Shown: in pieces, positions 1-11,645 of the stretch | How the letters are laid out: each line of letters begins with the position of its first letter | How positions within the stretch are numbered: the first letter of the stretch is position 1 | Origin: Leisingera sp. JC1 | GTDB taxonomy: Bacteria > Pseudomonadota > Alphaproteobacteria > Rhodobacterales > Rhodobacteraceae | Direction of reading: 5' to 3' | NCBI RefSeq assembly: GCF_001679925.1 | Contig: NZ_LYUZ01000068.1 | Span: forward strand, 1-58,467 | DNA: 58,467 nt | Notes under the pieces: model-generated | The model's database searches: none | What the model saw: the letters and a program-made list of their open reading frames with translations, nothing else | What the model was told of the DNA's origin: nothing | Position numbers and translations under genes: made by a program

Positions 1-139
1 CCGCCGCCCACGATATGCAATGTCTGTGCCGAATGATCTGTCATGCCCGCCCCAAGCCTGTTGCACGATCCCGCCCCCTGCCCTATGTGGCGGGCATGAC
101 AGATCATTCGGCACAGACATTGCATATCGTGGGCGGCGG
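1..139. repeat. 51-bp perfect inverted repeat at window edge
   Basis: Positions 1-51 are the exact reverse complement of positions 89-139, separated by a 37-base spacer; the pairing continues three bases further inward with one mismatch. The right arm contains the trmFO start codon (96) and its first 14 codons, so the left arm is an inverted copy of coding sequence. The left arm begins exactly at base 1, so the repeat may continue outside the window. A real regulatory hairpin would not be expected to copy a gene's dinucleotide-binding region so exactly. A foldback or chimeric-read artefact at a contig end is the simpler reading, but this is inference. Confidence 0.9.
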
Positions 140-1451
140 CATGGCCGGCTCGGAAGCGGCCTGGCAGGCGGCAAACATGGGCGTTGAGGTGGTAATCCAC
201 GAAATGCGCCCCAAGGTGGAAACCTTTGCCCACCAGACCGGCAACCTGGGCGAAATGGTGTGTTCGAACTCCTTCCGCTCCGATGATGACGAGCAGAACG
301 CCGTGGGCCTTCTGCATTGGGAGATGCGGGCTGCAAACGGGCTGATCATGACCACCGCGGATGAGCACCGCCTGCCTGCCGGCGGCGCCCTCGCGGTGGA
401 CCGCGATCCCTTTGCTGAGACTGTCACTGCCAAGCTGAAGGCGCACCCGAATGTCACTGTTTCTTATGAAGAAATCACTGAACTGCCCGCAGACGGCCAC
501 TGGATCTTTGCCACCGGCCCGCTGACCTCGCCAGAGCTGGGCAAGGCGATCCAGGCGGAAACCGGGGCTGAGGCGCTGGCCTTCTTTGATGCCATCGCGC
601 CGATTGTCTATGCCGAGTCGATCGACATGTCGAAGGCCTGGATGCAGTCGCGCTATGACAAGGGCGAAACCGAGGAAGAGCGCACCGCCTACCTCAACTG
701 CCCGATGGACAAGGATCAGTACGAGGCCTTCATCGACGCGCTGCTGGCCGCCGACAAGACCGAGTTCCACGAGGGCGAGACCGCAGGTTATTTCGACGGC
801 TGCCTGCCGATCGAGGTGATGGCCGAACGCGGCCACGAGACCCTGCGCCACGGGCCGATGAAGCCGGTGGGATTGACCAACCCGCACCAGCCTGAGGTCA
901 AGGCCCATGCGGTGGTGCAGCTGCGCCGCGACAACGCGCTGGGAACGCTGTTCAATATCGTGGGTTTCCAGACCAAGATGAAATACGGCGCCCAGACGGA
1001 AGTCTTCAAGATGATCCCCGGACTGGAAAACGCCAGCTTTGCCCGGCTCGGCGGCATCCACCGTAATACTTTCATCAACTCGCCCACACTGCTGGACGCG
1101 CAGATGCGGTTGAAGTCCAAGCCCAACATCCGCTTTGCCGGCCAGATCACCGGGGTTGAAGGCTATGTGGAAAGCGCCGCCATGGGCCTGCTGGCGGGCC
1201 GCCTCGCAGCGGCTGAAATCCTAGGACAGGATCTGCCCGAAGTGCCGCAGGACAGCGCCATGGGCGCGCTGATCCATCACATCACCGGCGGCGCCGAGGC
1301 CAAGACCTTCCAGCCGATGAACGTGAACTTCGGCCTGTTCCGCCCGGTCGATGGCCTGAAGGGCGGCCGCCGCGGCCGCAAGGACCGCTACAAGGCCTAT
1401 ACCGACCGCGCCAAGGATGTCTGGCAGGAGTGGCTGAAAAACTTTTCCTAG
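96..1451 (+). CDS. trmFO: Methylenetetrahydrofolate--tRNA-(uracil-5-)-methyltransferase TrmFO
   Basis: TrmFO makes 5-methyluridine at position 54 in the T-loop of tRNAs, using methylenetetrahydrofolate as carbon donor and FADH2 as reductant. The 451-residue product starts with a [11 protein letters not shown] dinucleotide-binding loop near residue 13 and then has HEMRP. The two cysteines expected for catalysis lie in [12 protein letters not shown] and AYLNCPMDK. The C-terminal segments [12 protein letters not shown] and GLFRPVDG are family-typical. I start at ATG 96, which places the FAD loop at the usual distance; the longer reading from base 15 runs through the edge inverted repeat. It leads a short tRNA-related run, 33 bases before the methyltransferase gene. 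The Shine-Dalgarno sequence is weak. Confidence 0.95.
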   Translation: MTDHSAQTLHIVGGGMAGSEAAWQAANMGVEVVIHEMRPKVETFAHQTGNLGEMVCSNSFRSDDDEQNAVGLLHWEMRAANGLIMTTADEHRLPAGGALAVDRDPFAETVTAKLKAHPNVTVSYEEITELPADGHWIFATGPLTSPELGKAIQAETGAEALAFFDAIAPIVYAESIDMSKAWMQSRYDKGETEEERTAYLNCPMDKDQYEAFIDALLAADKTEFHEGETAGYFDGCLPIEVMAERGHETLRHGPMKPVGLTNPHQPEVKAHAVVQLRRDNALGTLFNIVGFQTKMKYGAQTEVFKMIPGLENASFARLGGIHRNTFINSPTLLDAQMRLKSKPNIRFAGQITGVEGYVESAAMGLLAGRLAAAEILGQDLPEVPQDSAMGALIHHITGGAEAKTFQPMNVNFGLFRPVDGLKGGRRGRKDRYKAYTDRAKDVWQEWLKNFS

Positions 1452-1484
1452 ACGAAAAGCCCTGCCCGCGCCTAAACTTTTCCC

Positions 1485-2099
1485 ATGAGCGAAAAGTTTC
1501 TGGACAAGGCGTACGGCCTTGAAACACCGGAAGCGACCCTGGAGCACTATGACCAATGGGCCGCTTCCTATGACGCGGAGATTGCCGAAAACGGTTACGC
1601 GACACCGGGGCGGATTGCCCGGGCTTTGGCAAAATACCAGACGGACATGAGCGAGCCTGTGCTGGATTTCGGCTGCGGCACCGGTCTGGCCGGCCTTGCG
1701 CTGCGGCTGCAGGGGTTTGAAACGGTGGACGGCATGGAGCCGTCGGAGGAAATGCTTGCCCAGGCCCGCAGCAAAGACGCCTACCGCACGCTGACGCGGA
1801 TAGATCCTGCAGATAAACAGCCGATCCCGCGTGGCGCCTACCGCCTGATCACCGGCTGCGGTGTTCTGGGCACGGGCGCAGCCCCGCCTGCGGTGTTCGA
1901 CACTGTCATGCATGCGCTGCCGCGCGGCGGATTGTTTGCCTTTTCCTATAACGACCACGCGCTGGCCGACCATGCCTATTCCGGCAAGCTCAATGAATGG
2001 CTGGACTGTTCAGCAGCGCGGCTGCTATTCCGGGAGCACGGGGACCACCTCCCCGGCATCAACCTGAAGTCCACCGTTTATGTAATTGAGAAAGCGTGA
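1485..2099 (+). CDS. Class I SAM-dependent methyltransferase
   Basis: This is a 204-residue methyltransferase of unknown substrate. Motif I, VLDFGCGTGLAG (residues 59-70), is the glycine-rich SAM-binding loop. It is followed by an acidic strand end (VDGMEPSEEML) that fits the ribose-binding position, although Glu appears in a slightly shifted register. The C-terminal half (FAFSYNDHAL) fits the rest of a small Rossmann methyltransferase domain. There is no signal peptide or membrane segment, so it should be cytoplasmic. Its stop overlaps the GTG start of gluQ by three bases (GTGA), which implies translational coupling. The tRNA-modification neighbours make an RNA or small-molecule role possible but do not show it. 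Confidence 0.85.
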   Translation: MSEKFLDKAYGLETPEATLEHYDQWAASYDAEIAENGYATPGRIARALAKYQTDMSEPVLDFGCGTGLAGLALRLQGFETVDGMEPSEEMLAQARSKDAYRTLTRIDPADKQPIPRGAYRLITGCGVLGTGAAPPAVFDTVMHALPRGGLFAFSYNDHALADHAYSGKLNEWLDCSAARLLFREHGDHLPGINLKSTVYVIEKA

Positions 2100-2956
2100 C
2101 ATTCACCACACGTTTCGCGCCGTCGCCAACCGGACCGCTGCACCTTGGCCATGCCTATTCCGCCATGCTGGCGCATGATATGGCCATGGCCGAGGGGGGC
2201 ACTTTCCTGCTGCGCATCGAAGACATCGACCAGTCGCGCGCGCGCGCTGAATGGGAGGCGCAAATCTATGAGGACCTGCGCTGGCTTGGTCTCAGCTGGC
2301 CGAAGCCGGTGATGCGCCAGTCAGAGAGGCTGCCCCGCTACCGGACAGCGCTGGACCAGCTGACCTCCATGGGCCTCACCTATCCCTGCTGCTGCAACCG
2401 TGCTGATATCGAGGCGGCTGCTGGCGCACCGCAGGAAGGCGTTCCGCAATTCGGACCCGACGGTCGCATCTACCCCGGCACCTGCCGCAACCGCTTGCCA
2501 TCTGAGGCCACAGGCCGGGACGTAATTCGGTTGAACATGGAAAAAGCGGTCCATGCCGCGAACTTGCGCAGTTTCACGGAAACGGGACCGGACTACCAGG
2601 GCACGCACTCCCTGGACGCTGATGCGCTTTTCTCAGGTGTTGGCGACATCATTCTGGTGCGCCGCAACATGGGCAGCTCTTACCATTTGTCGGTTGTGGC
2701 GGACGACGCAGACCAGGGCATTACACATGCGGTGCGCGGTGCTGACCTGTTCGAGGCGACGCAAATCCACGTCCTGCTTCAATGCTTGCTGGACCTGCCC
2801 ACACCCATTTACCACCACCACCGTCTGATCCGCGATGAGAACGGCAAGCGCCTTGCCAAACGCGACGATGCCCGTGCCATCGCCAAATACCGCGCCGAAG
2901 GGGCCACCCCGCATGACATCCGCGAAATGTTGGGCCTGCCGCTTCTTTCTGGTTGA
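2096..2956 (+). CDS. gluQ: Glutamyl-Q tRNA(Asp) synthetase
   Basis: GluQRS is a paralogue of the glutamyl-tRNA synthetase catalytic domain. It attaches glutamate to the queuosine base in the anticodon of tRNA-Asp. The 286-residue protein carries the HIGH-type motif as HLGH (residues 16-19) within APSPTGPLHLGHA and a KMSKS counterpart KRLAKRD (about 251-257). Between them, CCCNRAD and a later YPGTC supply the Cys/Cys/Tyr/Cys zinc site of this family. It lacks the anticodon-binding domain of true GltX, as expected at this length. The start is GTG 2096, overlapping the preceding stop; no ATG fits. It ends 36 bases before the convergent hisI. Confidence 0.93.
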   Translation: MTFTTRFAPSPTGPLHLGHAYSAMLAHDMAMAEGGTFLLRIEDIDQSRARAEWEAQIYEDLRWLGLSWPKPVMRQSERLPRYRTALDQLTSMGLTYPCCCNRADIEAAAGAPQEGVPQFGPDGRIYPGTCRNRLPSEATGRDVIRLNMEKAVHAANLRSFTETGPDYQGTHSLDADALFSGVGDIILVRRNMGSSYHLSVVADDADQGITHAVRGADLFEATQIHVLLQCLLDLPTPIYHHHRLIRDENGKRLAKRDDARAIAKYRAEGATPHDIREMLGLPLLSG

Positions 2957-2975
2957 AAATACCCCCGCCGGAAGC
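2956..2975 (+). repeat. Short intergenic motif shared with 47147-47166
   Basis: The 20 bases here match positions 47147-47166 at 18 of 20 positions, in the same orientation and in similar non-coding settings. Both contain the core CCCGCCGGA after an AAAATAC lead. I think such motifs recur between genes in roseobacters, but two copies in this window are all I can show. Confidence 0.5.
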
Positions 2976-2992
2976 ACGGCCCGCCAGGGCCG

Positions 2993-3364
2993 TTATTCCA
3001 TCGGCTTCATCAGCTCAACTTCTTCCCCGTCCCGCACAGCGGTAAAGAAACAGGTCCGCCGGTTGGTGTGGCAGGCCGCCCCGGTCTGGCGCACCAGCGC
3101 CAGCAGGCAGTCGCGGTCGCAGTCGATCCGCAGGTCCACCAGTTCCTGCACGTGGCCTGAGGTCTCCCCCTTGATCCAGAACGACTGCCGCGAGCGCGAC
3201 CAATAGGTGACCTTGCCGGTCTCCAGCGTCTTCGCCACCGCATCGGCGTTCATCCAGGCCATCATCAGCACCTCGCCGGAGGTTGCATCCTGCGCAATGC
3301 AGGGGATCAGCCCGGCGTCATTGTAGGTCAGGCTGGCGGGATCAAAGGACTCGGGCGAGGACAT
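2993..3364 (-). CDS. hisI: Phosphoribosyl-AMP cyclohydrolase
   Basis: HisI opens the adenine ring of phosphoribosyl-AMP, the third step of histidine synthesis, using zinc and magnesium. The 123-residue product has the metal-site signatures RIDCDRDCL and ACHTNRRTCFF, with Cys and His residues in the expected order. It also has the upstream TYWSRSRQSFWIKGE block. Only the HisI domain is present; HisE must be encoded elsewhere. I chose ATG 3364, giving MSSPESFD, because the open frame further upstream has no HisI-like sequence. It is convergent with gluQ and divergent from the Fe-S scaffold gene. Confidence 0.95.
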   Translation of the reverse strand: MSSPESFDPASLTYNDAGLIPCIAQDATSGEVLMMAWMNADAVAKTLETGKVTYWSRSRQSFWIKGETSGHVQELVDLRIDCDRDCLLALVRQTGAACHTNRRTCFFTAVRDGEEVELMKPME

Positions 3365-3442
3365 GGGGGAAAAACCTTTTGCATCTGCTGTTCGGCTCCC
3401 TATGTATGGGGAACCTGCAAAATGGGAAAGACCGGGAAAGCG

Positions 3443-3895
3443 ATGTCTGGCGATAGTGATCTGATCAAGCTGTATTCCTCGCGCATTCTGGCGCTGGCAG
3501 CCGACATTCCGCACCTGGACCGGCTGCAGGCGCCGGATGCCACTGTCAAGAAACGCTCGCCGCTGTGCGGTTCTGCCGTGACTGTCGACATCAAGGTTGA
3601 GGACGGCCGGATCACGGATTTCGGTCAGGACGTGAAGGCCTGTGCCCTGGGTCAGGCCTCTGCCGCGGTGGTAGGCGCCAATATCATTGGCCGCTCGCAG
3701 GAAGAGGTTGAAACCGCCCGCAATCAGCTCAAGGCCATGCTGACCCAGGGCGGACCGGTCCCTGATGCGCCGTTTGACGAACTGGAAGTGCTGCAGCCTG
3801 CAAAGGAATTCAAGAACCGCCATGCCTCGATCATGCTGGCGCTGGAGGCGACGCTGGAAGCGATGCAGACTGCCGCCAAGGAGCAGTGCGCCTGA
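3443..3895 (+). CDS. IscU/NifU-like Fe-S cluster assembly scaffold protein
   Basis: This is a small IscU-fold protein (150 residues from this start) likely to hold or pass Fe-S clusters. Conserved family blocks are KRSPLCGSAVTVDI and DVKACALGQASAAVV, which give the first two ligand cysteines. A further Cys occurs only at the extreme C-terminus (KEQCA), unlike the internal third Cys of canonical IscU, so the cluster-binding set may differ. ATG 3443 and ATG 3422 are both possible starts, each with a weak GGGGAA or GGGAAA ribosome site. I prefer 3443 because the homologous part begins there. No isc or suf genes are adjacent, so its partners are unknown. Confidence 0.85.
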   Translation: MSGDSDLIKLYSSRILALAADIPHLDRLQAPDATVKKRSPLCGSAVTVDIKVEDGRITDFGQDVKACALGQASAAVVGANIIGRSQEEVETARNQLKAMLTQGGPVPDAPFDELEVLQPAKEFKNRHASIMLALEATLEAMQTAAKEQCA

Positions 3896-3944
3896 GGCTT
3901 TCGGCCCGCGCAAATAACACGCAAACAGCAATGATCATCAGACT

Positions 3945-3976
3945 GCCCTGCTCCTTTGCAGGGCTTTTGGTTTTCT
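3945..3976 (+). terminator. Rho-independent terminator after Fe-S scaffold gene
   Basis: A 7-bp GC-rich stem (3945-3951 with 3958-3964), a 6-base loop and the run TTTTGGTTTT form a terminator 50 bases after the stop. Confidence 0.8.
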
Positions 3977-3992
3977 ATGCTCCGCACAAATG

Positions 3993-4027
3993 AAAAAACC
4001 GCCGCGCATCCGGGCAGATGGCGGCGG
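3993..4027 (-). terminator. Rho-independent terminator on minus strand
   Basis: Read on the minus strand, CCGCCGC (4021-4027) pairs with GCGGCGG (3999-4005) around an inner CATC/GATG stem, followed by six Ts (3993-3998). It probably ends the transcript of the 40-codon gene at 4184-4306, giving that mRNA a 3' tail of about 155 bases. Confidence 0.75.
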
Positions 4028-4183
4028 CAGTTTTGCTCTGCGGTGCGGGACCCGGGCGGGCCAGGCAGGATCTTGAGGCAATCCAAACGGGGATCGGGAC
4101 AGGCGGTTGATCCCCGGAAACAGTCCGGGACAGGAAAGGGCCGGCCCGGCACAACAGAAGCATTCAGGAAAACGGTGCGGGGA

Positions 4184-4306
4184 TCAGAACAGGCCCGGCA
4201 GATGCAGCGCCGCCACCAGCATCACCATCAGCGAGGCCGCGCCGATGGCGTCCTGCAGCAGGGTTGAATGGGCGTTTTGAATGGTGGTCTTGATCTGTGC
4301 AATCAT
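4184..4306 (-). CDS. 40-aa small membrane protein, probably SOS-controlled
   Basis: A 40-codon open frame (MIAQIKTTIQNAHST at the N-terminus) ends in one hydrophobic segment, residues 21-40 (IGAASLMVMLVAALHLPGLF), after a short amphipathic stretch, so it should insert in the inner membrane. A strong AGGAGG ribosome site sits 8 bases before ATG 4306. It lies 148 bases after recG on the same strand, and that gap holds six GAAC half-sites including one exact LexA-type GTTC-N7-GTTC site. A minus-strand terminator follows. Known SOS-induced small membrane proteins such as Caulobacter SidA block division. This peptide has a similar size, topology and promoter type but no sequence link that I can show. 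Its function is not known. Confidence 0.75.
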   Translation of the reverse strand: MIAQIKTTIQNAHSTLLQDAIGAASLMVMLVAALHLPGLF

Positions 4307-4362
4307 GGCTCGGGCCTCCTCCAGTCTGCGATGCTGCTCTCTGGCATTCTTGTTGCCTCTTT

Positions 4363-4437
4363 GTTCTCATTTTTAAGAACACCTGTAAAGAACTTTTTGA
4401 GAACATTTGCGAACACAGAAGAACACCCAGGCGGAAC
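4363..4437 (-). promoter_or_regulatory. LexA-type SOS box within an array of GTTC half-sites
   Basis: On the plus strand GAAC begins at 4377, 4390, 4401, 4411, 4421 and 4434 (steps of 13, 11, 10, 10 and 13), with an opposed GTTC at 4363. The pair at 4390 and 4401 reads GTTC-N7-GTTC on the minus strand, the alphaproteobacterial LexA consensus. The near-helical spacing of the other copies would place them on one face of the DNA. The array lies 57-131 bases upstream of the 40-codon gene. Confidence 0.75.
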
Positions 4438-4454
4438 ACCCGCGTGACGGAAGC

Positions 4455-8953
<4,499 letters not shown>

Positions 8954-8961
8954 TCATCCTT

Positions 8962-9681
8962 TCAGGCGCCGACAGCCATCCTTTGACCGCCCGACATATG
9001 ATCTTCCTGCGGATCGCGCAGCACATAGCCGCGGCCCCAGACAGTTTCGATATAGTTTTCACCATCGGTCGCGTTGCTGAGTTTCTTACGCAACTTGCAG
9101 ATGAAAACATCGATGATCTTCAGTTCCGGTTCATCCATGCCGCCGTAAAGGTGGTTCAGGAACATCTCCTTGGTCAGCGTGGTGCCCTTGCGCAAGGAAA
9201 GAAGCTCCAGCATCTGATATTCCTTGCCGGTCAGATGAACGGCTTTGCCGCCGGCCTCCACCGTCTTGGCATCCAGATTGACCGCGATCTTGCCGGTCTT
9301 GATGATCGACTGCGAGTGGCCCTTGGACCGGCGGATGATCGCATGGATCCGCGCCACCAGTTCCTCGCGGTGGAAGGGTTTGGTCAGATAGTCATCCGCG
9401 CCAAAGCCGAAGCCCTTGATCTTGTTGTCGGTATCATCGGCACCGGACAGGATCAGAATGGGGGTTTCGATGCGGGACATGCGCAATTGGCGCAGAACCT
9501 CATGGCCGTTCATATCCGGCAGCCCCAGATCCAAGAGGATCAGGTCATAGTCGTAAAGTTTGGCCAGATCGATCCCTTCTTCCCCCAGATCCGTCGTATA
9601 AACGTTCAGGTTGGCATGGGTCAGCATCAGCTCGATGCTTTTTGCCGTGGTCGGATCATCCTCAACCAGCAGAATGCGCAT
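8962..9681 (-). CDS. ctrA: Cell-cycle response regulator CtrA
   Basis: CtrA is the OmpR-type master regulator of alphaproteobacteria. It binds TTAA-N7-TTAA sites and controls motility, division and, in Rhodobacteraceae, gene transfer agents and c-di-GMP genes. The 239-residue protein has a receiver with the acid pocket EDD (7-9), phospho-acceptor D51 in [11 protein letters not shown] and K in [10 protein letters not shown]. The winged helix includes [16 protein letters not shown] and [10 protein letters not shown]. The start ATG 9681 has a GGAG site. It ends in MAVGA, a hydrophobic tail that may replace the AA degron used by ClpXP in Caulobacter. sciP lies just upstream on the same strand. 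Confidence 0.97.
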   Translation of the reverse strand: MRILLVEDDPTTAKSIELMLTHANLNVYTTDLGEEGIDLAKLYDYDLILLDLGLPDMNGHEVLRQLRMSRIETPILILSGADDTDNKIKGFGFGADDYLTKPFHREELVARIHAIIRRSKGHSQSIIKTGKIAVNLDAKTVEAGGKAVHLTGKEYQMLELLSLRKGTTLTKEMFLNHLYGGMDEPELKIIDVFICKLRKKLSNATDGENYIETVWGRGYVLRDPQEDHMSGGQRMAVGA

Positions 9682-9752
9682 ATTATTTTCTCCGCCTGTA
9701 CACTGTTTCCCTCAGGTCGCGTTAACCTTGGTGGAAAAAAGTTAATGCCTCG

Positions 9753-9768
9753 TTACCATGATGGTTAA
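9753..9768 (-). promoter_or_regulatory. Palindromic TTAACCAT element in the ctrA promoter
   Basis: On the minus strand TTAACCAT is followed, after one base, by ATGGTAA, a near-perfect inverted repeat containing the CtrA half-site TTAACCAT. It lies about 75 bases upstream of ctrA; further TTAA copies occur at 9743 and 9722. This suggests autoregulation, or binding of SciP or another cell-cycle factor. Confidence 0.5.
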
Positions 9769-9798
9769 TTTAGAATTTCAACTCAAGGGCGGCCTGAT

Positions 9799-10086
9799 TT
9801 ATTTTGCGTCCTGATCACGGAATTTCTTGAGACGTGTGGTTTTCAGGGCCTCTTCGCCATGATCGGCAACAGCCGCAACCCAGCTGCGGAACTCTTCCTC
9901 GCTCAGCCCATAGCGGCGCATCGCTTCCTTCTGCGGCAGCAGCCCGTAGAGCACCCCGCGCACCACAGCCGCCTTACGGGAGGCAACCCAGCGCTTGGTG
10001 GTTTCCGGCGGCAAATCCGCCCGGGTCATGATGGAGCCGTCCGGCAGGGTGACTGCCCGCGGCCCGTCGACTTTTTTCAAAAACAT
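9799..10086 (-). CDS. sciP: CtrA inhibitor SciP (DUF1153)
   Basis: SciP is a small helix-turn-helix protein that binds CtrA-controlled promoters or CtrA itself and limits transcription. The 95-residue product (MFLKKVDGPRAVTLPDGS at the N-terminus) matches DUF1153: LPPETTKRWVASRKAAVV, then the helix-turn-helix region KEAMRRYGLSEEEFRSWV. ATG 10086 has a GGGAAGAAAG ribosome site; the longer upstream frame is antisense to mnmA and is not used. ctrA follows on the same strand after 117 bases, so partner and inhibitor may be partly co-transcribed. Confidence 0.92.
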   Translation of the reverse strand: MFLKKVDGPRAVTLPDGSIMTRADLPPETTKRWVASRKAAVVRGVLYGLLPQKEAMRRYGLSEEEFRSWVAAVADHGEEALKTTRLKKFRDQDAK

Positions 10087-10233
10087 CTTTCTTCCCTCTG
10101 AAGATCTTGTTCGTTGGGTCTGGCAACAGGATTTACGAACAGGCTTAACGCCGCATGAACCACGCCCCTTGAGAGTCCTTAGGATTTTCATATATTCTGC
10201 GGCGCCTGCCCCCTTGCCTTTAGGAGCTGCCCC

Positions 10234-11379
10234 ATGGCGCTGGACCAAGATCTGGAACTCAATTCGCTCGGCTTTGCCAAACCGCCCTCGGAAACCCGGG
10301 TGGTTGTGGCCATGTCCGGCGGCGTCGACAGCTCTGTTGTTGCTGCATATTTGGCCGATCAGGGCTATGACGTGGTCGGCGTGACCCTGCAGCTCTACGA
10401 TCACGGTGCGGCACTGGCGAAAAAAGGCGCCTGCTGTGCGGGCATCGATATCCATGATGCGCGGCGCGTGGCAGAGGAGCGCGGCTTCCCGCATTACGTT
10501 CTGGATTATGAGAACATTTTTAAGGATGCGGTGATTGACGAGTTCGCCGACAGCTATTTGGCTGGTGCAACCCCGGTGCCCTGCATCCGCTGCAATGAGC
10601 GGGTGAAGTTCAAGGACCTCCTGGAAACCGCCAAGGATCTGGAGGCCGACTGCATGGCGACCGGTCATTACATCCAGCGCAAGATGGGCGAGCACGGACC
10701 GGAACTGCACTCGGCCGAGGACGCCAACCGCGACCAGAGCTATTTCCTGTTCTCCACCACGCCCGAGCAGCTGGATTACCTGCGCTTCCCGCTGGGCCAC
10801 CTGCCCTCCAAGGACGCCACCCGCGAGATGGCGGCGCAATACGGCCTGGCAGTGGCGGACAAGCCCGACAGCCAGGACATCTGCTTTGTGCCGGACGGCA
10901 ACTACGCCAGCGTGATCGAGAAACTGCGCCCCGGCGCGGCGGAACCGGGCGAGATCGTGCATTCCGATGGCCGGGTGCTGGGCAGCCACGAGGGCGTCAT
11001 CCACTACACCATCGGCCAGCGCCGGGGGCTGGGTATCGGCGGGCTCAGCGAACCGCTTTACGTGGTGAAACTGGACGTGGACAAGAAACAGGTGGTTGTC
11101 GGCCCCAAGGAGCTGCTGACCACCCGCACCATCCCGGTGCGTGAAATCAACTGGCTGGGGGATGAACCATTCACCAGCCGCGAAGAATGGCATCTGAAGG
11201 TCAAGGTCCGCTCCACCCGCCCACCGCGCGAGGCGATCATCCGGCCGCTGACGGAGACCACTGCCGAGGTGGAGCTGCTGACGCCCGAAGAAGGCGTCTC
11301 CCCCGGCCAGGCCTGCGTGTTCTACGCCAATGAAGGCAGCCGCATCTTCGGCGGCGGCTGGATCTGGCGCGGCTACTGA
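10234..11379 (+). CDS. mnmA: tRNA-specific 2-thiouridylase MnmA
   Basis: MnmA puts sulfur on U34 of tRNA-Lys, -Glu and -Gln, taking persulfide sulfur from a relay. The 381-residue protein has the PP-loop SGGVDSS (28-34), CCAG and [10 protein letters not shown], in which C120 should be the nucleophile. The second catalytic Cys lies in [21 protein letters not shown] and the C-terminal beta-barrel are present. ATG 10234 has an AGGAG site 7 bases upstream. It is divergent from sciP and convergent with lpxB. The gap to lpxB holds a structured palindromic repeat. Confidence 0.96.
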   Translation: MALDQDLELNSLGFAKPPSETRVVVAMSGGVDSSVVAAYLADQGYDVVGVTLQLYDHGAALAKKGACCAGIDIHDARRVAEERGFPHYVLDYENIFKDAVIDEFADSYLAGATPVPCIRCNERVKFKDLLETAKDLEADCMATGHYIQRKMGEHGPELHSAEDANRDQSYFLFSTTPEQLDYLRFPLGHLPSKDATREMAAQYGLAVADKPDSQDICFVPDGNYASVIEKLRPGAAEPGEIVHSDGRVLGSHEGVIHYTIGQRRGLGIGGLSEPLYVVKLDVDKKQVVVGPKELLTTRTIPVREINWLGDEPFTSREEWHLKVKVRSTRPPREAIIRPLTETTAEVELLTPEEGVSPGQACVFYANEGSRIFGGGWIWRGY

Positions 11380-11394
11380 TCCCCTTCCCGCCGG

Positions 11395-11442
11395 GTCAAG
11401 GGAGGCGCAGCCTCCGCGCGGCACGCGCGGCTTGCCCTTGAC
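11395..11442. repeat. Palindromic element predicted to fold as a three-way junction
   Basis: GTCAAGGG (11395-11402) pairs with CCCTTGAC (11435-11442). Inside it, AGGC/GCCT (11403-11413) and CCGCGCG/CGCGCGG (11414-11430) form two hairpins, each with a GCA loop. The 48 bases sit between convergent mnmA and lpxB and resemble a REP-type interspersed repeat. The remaining 11443-11645 is GC-rich, also rich in short inverted repeats, and has no gene that I can see. Confidence 0.7.
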
Positions 11443-11645
11443 GCGGCAAACCTTTCCAAAATGGACTGCGCGCCTGAGTGCATACCTGCCCTTAGGCGCT
11501 TCTCAGCACAAAAATTTCCGGCATTTGTACTTTTGCCAACCGTCTGCGTTCTGCGGCTGCGGAGCGGCGCACTCCGCGCGGGAGCGCAGCGCCCGCGCCA
11601 CCAGAAGCCGCGCGGCGGAGGCTTTGCTTCCGGTGCGCTTCCGCC

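Noticed and set aside
15-95. N-terminal extension of TrmFO from the ATG at 15
   Set aside because: It is encoded within the edge inverted repeat and its spacer, and homology starts at ATG 96.
11560-11645. Second structured repeat or RNA gene after lpxB
   Set aside because: Short GC-rich inverted repeats are present but they do not form one consistent fold, and no T tract is seen.
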